Assembly: GCA_965223035.1 (NCBI GenBank)
Contig: OZ244980.1
Location: forward strand, 4,526,001-4,590,000
Length of the DNA: 64,000 nt
DNA from: CAMDPA01 sp965223035
GTDB taxonomy: Bacteria; Pseudomonadota; Alphaproteobacteria; Rhizobiales; Hyphomicrobiaceae
Direction of reading: 5' to 3'
In this document: piece by piece, positions 7,941-15,161 of the stretch
Numbering within the stretch: the first letter of the stretch is position 1
Layout of the letters: the number at the start of each line of letters is the position of its first letter
Position numbers and translations under genes: made by a program
Notes under the pieces: model-generated
Seen by the model: only the letters and a program-made list of their open reading frames with translations
The model's database searches: none
Told to the model about the DNA's origin: nothing

Positions 7941-9862
7941 TGGCAATGCCGGAGTTGCACTCTGCGGAAATCGGGCTTGATGTAAAATTTGACGGAGCAG
8001 ATGTTGCAGTCATCGATACCGACCTGCTGCGTCTTGTAACCTGCGGCAGTGTCGACGATGGCAAGAGCACGTTGATTGGCCGCCTGATTTATGATCTCGG
8101 TCAGGTGCCGGACGATATTGTTGAAAAGCTACGTCAAGACACCCGAACACACGGAACGGCGGACGATCAACTTGATTATGCACAGCTTGTGGATGGTTTG
8201 AGTGCCGAGCGGGAGCAAGGCATCACCATCGACGTGGCTTATCGATACATAGCGACGGAGCATCGCAAGTTCATCATCGCTGATACGCCTGGGCACGAGC
8301 AATATACCCGCAACATGGCTACAGGTGCGAGCGTAGCGGACGCGGTTGTCGTGCTTGTCGACGCACGAAAAGGTATAGTTACGCAAACACGCCGACACAG
8401 CACCATTGCGCATTTACTCGGCCTCAAGCACTTCGTGCTTGCCGTCAATAAAATGGACCTCGTCGATTACGATGAAGCCATCTTCAATACCATTCGCCGA
8501 GACTACCTTGCATTCTGCGAGCAGTTGGGGATTACCGGAGTTGCCTGCATCCCTGTGGCTGCGCGGTCCGGCGAAAATCTGGCAGATCGAAGCGGCGCCA
8601 TGCCCTGGTATCACGGGCCCTCACTAATTGAGCATCTCGAAGCAGCCGACATTGCAGGAGAGTGCAAAGCGGGTGGATTCTTGTTCCCAGTGCAGCGCGT
8701 CAATCGGCCCAATGCCGACTTCAGAGGATATGACGGCACGGTTGCGCGCGGCGATATTCAAATAGGCGACGACGTCGTCGTGATGCCATCTGCCCGTACG
8801 AGCCGCGTAAAAGATATCATCAGCTACGACGGCAATAAAACGCAGGCAACCTCAGGCGATGCGATCAGCATCGTTCTGGCAGATGAAATCGATATCAGCC
8901 GTGGCGATGTCGTCGCGGCCAGGCGTGATCGCCCGCAGCTTACAGACCAGTTCGCTGCACACGTGATCTGGCTCAACGAACTACCGCTTCTCGCCGGCCG
9001 GGTGTACCTGCTGAAGTCTGCCCATACGACCGTAACAGCCAGCGTCACGAGCCTGAAACACAAGCTCGACGTTGACACCTTAAGTGAAACGGCAGGACGG
9101 AAGCTGGACCTTAATGACATCGGCTTCTGCAACATTTCGACAGGCCAGCCTATCGTGTTCACACCCTACGAAGAAAACAAGACGCTTGGGTCATTCATCC
9201 TGATCGATAAGCTCACCAACCAGACTGTCGGGGCTGGCTTAATCCGCTTCGGTTTGCGCCGGGCCGACAACCTCCATTGGCAACCTATCGATATTGATCG
9301 ACAGGCGAGGGGCCTGCAAAAAGGACAGAAGGCGTTCTGCCTGTGGTTTACGGGATTGTCAGGCGCCGGAAAATCGGCCATCGCGAACGCTCTCGATCGC
9401 AAGCTGTTCGATCAAGGTCGGCATGCCTTCATCCTGGATGGCGATAACGTGCGTCACGGTCTTAACCGCGATCTCGGTTTTACAGATGCGGATCGGGTAG
9501 AGAATATCCGGCGCGTCGCTGAAGTTGCCCGGCTGATGGTTGATGCTGGTCTGATCACAATCGTTTCGTTCATCTCGCCCTTCCGTGCTGAGCGGCGCTT
9601 GGCGCGGGAACTGTTCCTTGACGGAGATTTTTTTGAGGTTTTCATCGATGCCCCGCTGGCCGTGTGCGAGGAAAGAGACGTCAAGGGCCTCTACAAGCGT
9701 GCCCGTGCCGGTGAACTGAAGAATTTCACCGGGATCGACTCGGCTTATGAGCCACCAGAATCTGCCGAGTTCAGACTGGACAGCGCTGCCCTCCGCGCCA
9801 ACGCTTTAGCAGAAGACCTGATGGCTGAACTGGAAGAACGGGGCCTCTTGACGCAGAGCTGA
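7940..9862 (+). CDS. cysNC: Bifunctional sulfate adenylyltransferase subunit 1 / APS kinase (CysNC)
   Basis: 640 residues. The N-terminal part (about 1-430) is the EF-Tu-like GTPase CysN: P-loop GSVDDGKST, switch DTPGHEQYTRN, base recognition NKMD. The C-terminal part (about 450-640) is APS kinase CysC: P-loop GLSGAGKS, DGDNVRHGLNRDLGF, and the lid region with GLYKRARAGELKNFTGIDS. Together with CysD it converts sulfate through APS to PAPS, the donor for the nearby sulfotransferase. A strong ribosome site (AAAAGGAGGG, 7921-7930) precedes the ATG within the end of cysD. No cysH or other reductive gene is adjacent, which points to sulfation rather than cysteine synthesis. Confidence 0.96.
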   Translation: MAMPELHSAEIGLDVKFDGADVAVIDTDLLRLVTCGSVDDGKSTLIGRLIYDLGQVPDDIVEKLRQDTRTHGTADDQLDYAQLVDGLSAEREQGITIDVAYRYIATEHRKFIIADTPGHEQYTRNMATGASVADAVVVLVDARKGIVTQTRRHSTIAHLLGLKHFVLAVNKMDLVDYDEAIFNTIRRDYLAFCEQLGITGVACIPVAARSGENLADRSGAMPWYHGPSLIEHLEAADIAGECKAGGFLFPVQRVNRPNADFRGYDGTVARGDIQIGDDVVVMPSARTSRVKDIISYDGNKTQATSGDAISIVLADEIDISRGDVVAARRDRPQLTDQFAAHVIWLNELPLLAGRVYLLKSAHTTVTASVTSLKHKLDVDTLSETAGRKLDLNDIGFCNISTGQPIVFTPYEENKTLGSFILIDKLTNQTVGAGLIRFGLRRADNLHWQPIDIDRQARGLQKGQKAFCLWFTGLSGAGKSAIANALDRKLFDQGRHAFILDGDNVRHGLNRDLGFTDADRVENIRRVAEVARLMVDAGLITIVSFISPFRAERRLARELFLDGDFFEVFIDAPLAVCEERDVKGLYKRARAGELKNFTGIDSAYEPPESAEFRLDSAALRANALAEDLMAELEERGLLTQS

Positions 9863-9900
9863 TCGGCGAAATCTTCACCTCACATTGGGAGGCTGAACTA

Positions 9901-10284
9901 CTGCCCGTGGCTTATTTCCACGTCCCGTTCACGCTGCCCGTTGCCATCGGCGACATCGCCTTTCACAACAATGCGGTGATCTATGACACGCTGTTTAAGG
10001 CCAGCGCCGAGATGATGCTGAAGATTGCCGCCGACCCCAGATATCTGGGCGCGCGTGTCGGCATCACGTCCGTGCTGCACACCTAGGGCTCGGCGATGAC
10101 CCATCATCCGCATGGGCACATGATCGTGGCGGGCGGCGGCCGGTCCCCTGACGGATCGCGTTGGATCGCCACCAAGCCTGACTTCCGGCTACCAGGCATG
10201 GTGCTGTCACAGCCGTTCCGGCGCTTGATGATCGACAAGCTGGTCGCCGCCCGAGATACCGGCTAGCTGGGGTTGTTCGGAGCG
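9901..10284 (+). pseudogene. IS91-family (Y2) transposase, central part, decayed
   Basis: Starting 38 bp after cysNC the plus strand reads LPVAYFHVPFTLP, DTLFKASAEMMLKIAADPRYLGARVGITSVLHT, a TAG stop at 10084 where the family usually has Trp, GSAMTHHPHGHMIVAGGG (the HUH-type His motif), then FRRLMIDKLVAARDTG, a second TAG (10264) and LGLFGA. This is the block just upstream of the fragment at 2095-2402, which lies on the opposite strand. The zinc-finger N-terminus is missing. Two in-frame stops make it nonfunctional. Family recognised from memory of IS91/IS801 transposases. Confidence 0.78.
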
Positions 10285-10700
10285 ACCACATTCCGGTTAC
10301 CGACCAAACAGCGATGGAACTTCTCTTCGACGGCCTTCGCAAAACGGGGCTTCCGGAGCGATGAGCCTTCGCGCTTGTTGCCAACATGCTTCGAGCCAAT
10401 CAACGATTCAATCTCATCCTTATGGCCCTCCTCGACGGACCGCCGCGGTGCGGAACTTCCGCATGGAGAAAAGGAGAGCGTGCGGATCACGAGAAAGCCT
10501 AACAACAGCACGCACAGCGCATAAATGTACTGGGTGCGCGGATAAAGCGGATTGAATTCGAACACGCCAAACAGCGGATCAATCACCACGTTGGCCAGGC
10601 CGTCGAAGCCGCAGTTTGGGGGTAGAGCTTCCGTCGCCACGGCTGCTGCGGGACAAACAGTTTTGACCCAACTTTGCCATGCTGCGGATGGACTTACGGT
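10285..10700 (-). other. Unrecognised remnant frame with one hydrophobic helix
   Basis: A minus-strand frame contains FDGLANVVIDPLFGVFEFN followed by a hydrophobic helix (QYIYALCVLLLGFLVI). This faintly resembles the N-terminus of a sterol desaturase-type membrane protein, but the catalytic histidine boxes are absent downstream. It could be a truncated gene or chance. It lies between two clear pseudogenes. Confidence 0.25.
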
Positions 10701-10755
10701 GTGGTTCAATTGGCGTGCTCGACAGAGTTGGTCCTTGTGGAGGCGCCGCAGGTGC

Positions 10756-11185
10756 ATGACTGGGTCGTCGCTGCGCAAGCTTGCAGCGATCCTGGCGGCC
10801 GACATAGCCGGCTACAGCGCTCATGGGATTGGACGAAGCGCGCACCGTCCGCGATCTCAAATGGCACCAGGCTGCAATTCTGCCCATGCTCGGCAAGTTT
10901 CACGGGCACTTGATCGATACCGCCGGGGACGGCATTCTTGCCGAATTTACAAGCGTCGTGAGCGCAGTTGAGTGTGCGGTCGCGATCCAAGACAAGATGA
11001 CCGAGCGCAATGCCGAGGTAGAGCCGGACTGACGCATGCTGTTCCACATCGGCATCAATCTCGGCGACGTGATTTACGACGAGGCTCGCATTTATGGTGA
11101 CGGTGTCAACATCGCGGCTGGGTTGGAAAGCATCGCCGAACCAGGCGCTATCTACGTGTCTCGACGGGCATGCGAGCAGGTTGAA
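10756..11185 (+). pseudogene. Class III adenylate/guanylate cyclase, broken
   Basis: Starts MTGSSLRKLAAILAADIAGYS, the standard opening of alphaproteobacterial class III cyclases. A +1 shift near 10820 leads into LMGLDEARTVRDL, TAGDGILAEF, VECAVAIQDKM. A TGA at 11030 interrupts the frame where the family usually has an ordinary residue. In the same frame HIGINLGDVI and IYGDGVNIAAGLESIAEPGAI follow. Homology stops near 11185, before the C-terminal output domains. One frameshift, one stop and a truncation make it nonfunctional. Confidence 0.8.
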
Positions 11186-11187
11186 CT

Positions 11188-11475
11188 GTGGGTGGTCGTA
11201 AAACTCTCGCTGAGGCTAGGCAAGCCGCACTCCAGGCCTGTAACGCTTTTGTCGATGACGTTGACAATGCCTGCACTGCATCCGCGGCGGGATGCAATGA
11301 GTTATATTTTGCGGCTGGGATTTATGACAGTACTCCATTCACAGCCGCAACCACAATGAGTTGTGCGAAAGCAAAAAGCATAATTAAGAGAAAAGCCGAG
11401 GAGCGAGAACCGGCAGTCCGATGCAGGCTTTGGTGCGAACAAGGAGGCAAAGGTTGGCCTTACGGAAGATATTGA
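11188..11475 (+). CDS. Hypothetical cysteine-containing fragment
   Basis: A 95-codon frame directly after the cyclase relic, with Ala-rich helical sequence (LAEARQAALQACNAF) and several cysteines (ACTASAAGC, SCAKA, CRLWC). I do not recognise it. The TGA stop (11473-11475) abuts the CTAG of repeat B. No good ribosome site is seen; it may be the tail of a fused or deleted gene rather than an expressed protein. Confidence 0.25.
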   Translation: MGGRKTLAEARQAALQACNAFVDDVDNACTASAAGCNELYFAAGIYDSTPFTAATTMSCAKAKSIIKRKAEEREPAVRCRLWCEQGGKGWPYGRY

Positions 11476-11629
11476 CTAGATCATCGCGCCTTAAATCGGA
11501 ACCGCAACGCCGGTTCCAATTGCGCCGGTTCCGATTTAAGGCGCAAAGATGATCGCTCTTAAAGTGGTGAGCAACTTTCTGCCTTTAATCGGGATCGTTC
11601 CGATTCCGATTAAAGGCAGGTTGCTCTAG
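11476..11629. repeat. CTAG-bounded palindromic element B (long form)
   Basis: Same architecture as element A: starts CTAGATCATCGCGCC and ends GGCAGGTTGCTCTAG, with two tandem hairpins and a linker CGCTCTTAAAGTG-type between them. Confidence 0.85.
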
Positions 11630-11897
11630 GTGAAGCTAAACGGTCATGCCCCTCAAAATCTATAACCCAATGAACTTAACCCACGCGCGTTCCAAACGGA
11701 CAAGGCATTACGATCAAATCGCGGGCACTGGAAGTGCTCTCAGCCGGTTTCACAGCATTAAAGTCTTAAGTCTTGCTTCGAATAGTGCCGGATGTTCCCG
11801 GAACGGCTGGCCGGATACGCCGGAATGGGCACCAACCGTAAACGGCGCTACCATCCCACCTATCCGGGAGGCTCGGGCGATAGCGTAATGCCAGGCC

Positions 11898-12891
11898 ATG
11901 AGCGATCATTGTGACATCACGCTTGAGCGTAAGCTTGGAAGCAGCGCGGACGATACAGCCCGCGTCCCTTCGCAGGTGCGCCGCATCGAGTTGATCACCT
12001 TAACCGGCCGGCGCCGGCGGTGGTCGAGCGACGACAAGGCGCGCATCGTGATGGAGAGTTTCGGGCCCGACGCAAACGTGTCGGACGTGGCGCGGCGCAA
12101 CCGGCTCTCGCCGCAGCAGGTGTTCGCGTGGCGCCGGCAGGCCGAGCGGGACACGATCGCTGCCGAACGCGATCAGATTGGCTGGCGCAACGAACGGCTC
12201 GAAGCCAGCATCGCGGAGATCCGCCGCGTGCACTTCGGCCGCAAATCCGAGCGCATCACCGACGACCAGCTGGCGCTCGCCCTCGATGATCCGGAGACGT
12301 CGCTGGCCCAGGCGCAAGCCGAACGGGAAAAGGACGAACCGGCGCTCACGACAGAGCGCGCGAAAAAGCTCAGCACCAGCCGCAACCCGGGCCTGGAGCA
12401 GTTGTCACATGAGGCGGTGGTGATCGAGCCAGAGGGCGGCACGGTGTGCCCGTGCTGCGGCGGGGAGCGGCACGTGATCGGCGAGGACACGTCGAAAAGG
12501 CCCGACAAGGTGCCAGCCAAGGTGCGCGTGATCGTCACGCGACGTCCGAAATATGCCTGCCGAACCTGCGAGAAGACGGGCGCGGCAAAACCAAGACCGG
12601 ATACCTGTGGGCCATTGCCCGCGATGACCGGCCATGGGGCGGCAGCGATGCTGCCGCCGTTGCGTACTCATCTGCCCCCGGACGTGGTGGCGAGCACGCC
12701 GTGCGGCTGCTCGATGGCTTCCACGGCGTCCTGCAAGTGGACCGATCGCCGTCTACAAAAAACTCGCTGCGCCGACGCGAACCGGCGGACCGCTGGCCTG
12801 GACCACCGATGTCCTGACCAAGCTCGTCAATCGATGGCCGGTGTCGCGCATCGACGACCTGATGCCCGGGGCCTACGCCAAGACCGCCTGA
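11898..12891 (+). pseudogene. IS66-family transposase genes collapsed into one relic
   Basis: The first ~90 codons are a TnpA-type protein (IELITLTGRRRRWSSDDKARIV...ANVSDVARRNRLSPQQVFAWRRQ). They run without a stop into TnpC-type sequence (EIRRVHFGRKSERITDDQLALALDD, zinc ribbon CPCCGG...YACRTCE). A frameshift near 12570 leads to RGKTKTGYLWAIARDD and GRGGEHAVRLLDGFHGVLQVD (DDE domain). A second shift near 12740 leads to the C-terminus (VLTKLVNRWPVSRIDDLMP). TnpB and the middle of TnpC are gone. A deletion fused tnpA and tnpC, and later frameshifts killed it. Confidence 0.85.
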
Positions 12892-12951
12892 GCCGGCTTC
12901 CAAGTGGGGCCGCTGGCCCGGTTTCGGTGCTGCCTTCCTCAATCAACATCT

Positions 12952-14328
12952 TCAATGATCCAGGTGAACCGCCACCAACTCGGCATCGCTCGGCATCAGC
13001 GGCATGATGTCCGGCACTTGGCTGACGCCATCATGGACCTTCAGGTGAAATTCGCCATTCCCCCGAAAATAAAAGTCCTTGGCGACCATGCCGAAATACT
13101 TCGAATTGCCGTTGACATGGCCATTGCCCGCAACCTCAATGCGATTTGTCGGCGCATACAACATGCCTTCAAGCTTGAACGCGCCCCCACCTCGAATATT
13201 CCATTCGCCACCACGCCACGCATCAGGATGTGATATGAACAAGAAGCCCTCATGGCTGAAGCCCGTCCGCCGACCCGCCAAGTTCACGAGTCCCCCGCCA
13301 ATGATTGTCATTCGGGCATTTGGTCCACGGAAATAGAACAGGACATTGGTACCATGTACGTGCGAACCGGACTGGACCTTAAACAGGCCGTCATCAACGA
13401 CAAAGATACCTTCTTTAAACATTACCGTCGCATGCGCCTGGATGTTGATACCGCCGCAGTATTTACCCGGCTCGAGCACGAAAACGCCTCCGTTTAAAAC
13501 GAGGTTCCTGTGCTTGCAGTGATTGGGGATGGGGGGAGGCGAAAACTTTGGCTGATAGATCTTCACCTTCTCATAAGCGCCAACCGTCGCAAACGGATCC
13601 TCGATTTCCCTGCAGCCGGCGGTCGGCATTGGCGAGAAGTTGTCATGGTCGACGTTGTAATTGCCGACGGCGCAATGACCGTCCCCGATGGCTTTAGCAT
13701 TTGAACCGTTGGCATTAATGGCTTTATCTTCACCGGAATTGGTATGCGCCCAACATTTCAAATACGATATTTTGTTGGCGCCTTGTATATGAATTCCAAC
13801 CTTGCTGGCCGGGTCAAGCGCAAGCAGGCATACTTTGTTGCTACTTTTCGGGTTCGCATATCTCGCGGTCGCGGATGACTCAGCCGAAACCTCAATTTCA
13901 TCAACGTGAGCCAGCTTTAGAAAGCTCGTTGGCACCTTCTGACCCACTTTCAGTGCTACAGTAGATTGGTTGACCACAATCTTGGGAATGATTTCCGAGT
14001 CGCCTATATTGGCGTTGAATACTTTGAGCGCGGCTTCGGTCCGTTGTTGGGTCGTGGCCGATTGGGGTAGCGAAGCGCCCGCCAAAACGGCAGCATCTGC
14101 ACTGCTCTGCATCTGGTGCTCCGCAATGATCGCCCTGCCGATATCAAATCCACTTCCGCCCAGAGCAACGATCGGAACGGCGAGAAGCCCGAAGATGATG
14201 CCTGCATTGCCTCCGGGGTCGGCCAAAATTCTCCGCAAGTCCAGCATCGTAACGGGTAGCATGGCGCGTTCAATCCATAAAAATCTTGAGCCTCCATCAG
14301 CTCCTACAGCGAATACTTTGAGTGACAT
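12952..14328 (-). CDS. TadG/TadE-like pilus-assembly type protein
   Basis: 458 residues. Near residues 36-65 it has LADPGGNAGIIFGLLAVPIVALGGSGFDIGRA, followed by EHQMQSSADAAVLAGA, the signature of TadE/TadG-like Flp pilus proteins: one N-terminal membrane helix and the rest outside. The long C-terminal part is rich in Gly and Asn with repeated short beta strands (GGVFVLEPGKYCGG, GIFVVDDGLFKVQSG), as in a beta-helix. The start is uncertain; ATGs at 14262 and 14247 are plausible. No other tad genes are nearby. Composition is less GC-rich than the neighbours, suggesting acquisition. Family likely; role in pilus assembly unproven. Confidence 0.65.
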   Translation of the reverse strand: MSLKVFAVGADGGSRFLWIERAMLPVTMLDLRRILADPGGNAGIIFGLLAVPIVALGGSGFDIGRAIIAEHQMQSSADAAVLAGASLPQSATTQQRTEAALKVFNANIGDSEIIPKIVVNQSTVALKVGQKVPTSFLKLAHVDEIEVSAESSATARYANPKSSNKVCLLALDPASKVGIHIQGANKISYLKCWAHTNSGEDKAINANGSNAKAIGDGHCAVGNYNVDHDNFSPMPTAGCREIEDPFATVGAYEKVKIYQPKFSPPPIPNHCKHRNLVLNGGVFVLEPGKYCGGINIQAHATVMFKEGIFVVDDGLFKVQSGSHVHGTNVLFYFRGPNARMTIIGGGLVNLAGRRTGFSHEGFLFISHPDAWRGGEWNIRGGGAFKLEGMLYAPTNRIEVAGNGHVNGNSKYFGMVAKDFYFRGNGEFHLKVHDGVSQVPDIMPLMPSDAELVAVHLDH

Positions 14329-14492
14329 TCAATCGAGTCGGCAGATTTTTCTTCAATTTGCGATTGATTTGTCGATAAGGCTCCCCGATTACCCCACTTC
14401 CTCCACATTATGGCCGTTGCTCTGACGCGAGATCATAATGTGTAAAGCAATCCGAGATTAATGGCTGAATCGCACATGACGCGAAGGCGAGC

Positions 14493-14560
14493 GTGGCACG
14501 CAATCCGATTCAGGTCGGCAACGGACTGAGCCTTTCAGAGTTTGCAGAACACTGCGGCAC
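14493..14560 (+). pseudogene. Possible IS1595 transposase N-terminal scrap
   Basis: Reads VARNPIQVGNGLSLSEFAEH then CGTQEQ, like the first 25 residues of some IS1595 transposases (Q...GLS..EF...YGTEEQC). It loses similarity immediately after. Short, so uncertain. Confidence 0.4.
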
Positions 14561-14901
14561 GCAGGAGCAGGGCGTCCCACCCAATGCGCTCCTCGCCCAG
14601 CAGCTTCCAGCACACCGCCGGTAGATAACCGCCAACACCGCGTTTTTCGATCATTGAGGAGCCCGATGCATTCGCTATCAATGCAGGCGACTGACGACAC
14701 GCCTTGAGCCAGCCGATGGCACCGTCGCAAGCCTCAGGATCGAGCTCGAGCCGATCGGCCTTGATGGCCTTGACAGCGCGGACGATGCCATCGACCGGCT
14801 GCAAGCCCTCAAGGGTCTTGAGGCAGACGTGATCGCCGAGCACCCTGAGGTCATCGCCTTCGACTGGCTGAACACCAAGATAGCGGGCGAAATGGGCGTG
14901 G

Positions 14902-14956
14902 CTAGAGCACCCTGCCTTTAATCGGGATCGTTCCGATTAAACGCAGGGTGCTCTAG
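14902..14956. repeat. CTAG-bounded palindromic element C (type 1 ends only)
   Basis: A 55-bp near-perfect palindrome: CTAGAGCACCCTGCCTTTAA at one side and the complementary AGGGTGCTCTAG at the other, around GGGATCGTTCC. It is the right-hand hairpin of the long elements on its own. Confidence 0.85.
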
Positions 14957-15075
14957 CCAAGCTACCAAAGCTATTGGCTGCCAGAGCCGGCAGGACATGA
15001 GGCGTGATGTGATAACGCAAAGCGGCCCTCAGAAGGCAAGCCCGCTCATGCGATCGACGGTTCTTCAGCGGCCTG

Positions 15076-15161
15076 CTAGATCATCGTGCCATAACGTGGC
15101 GAGCGACGTTCTGCTTTTCAGCGGGATCGTTCCCAGTTCGATAAAGAGCAGGTTGCTTTAG
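15076..15161. repeat. CTAG-bounded element D (degenerate), overlapping lptD stop
   Basis: Starts CTAGATCATCGTGCC and ends GAGCAGGTTGCTTTAG. Its right boundary has CTTTAG in place of CTCTAG. On the minus strand this reads CTAAAG and provides the TAA stop of lptD (15158-15160). Confidence 0.75.

Larger units (their letters stand above)
14329..15157. other. Gene-poor stretch with repeat elements and an IS1595 scrap
   Basis: No convincing gene. It contains an IS1595-like N-terminal scrap (14493-14560), repeat C (14902-14956) and repeat D (15076-15161). Opposed short frames across 14535-14880 have no recognisable domain. Confidence 0.45.
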
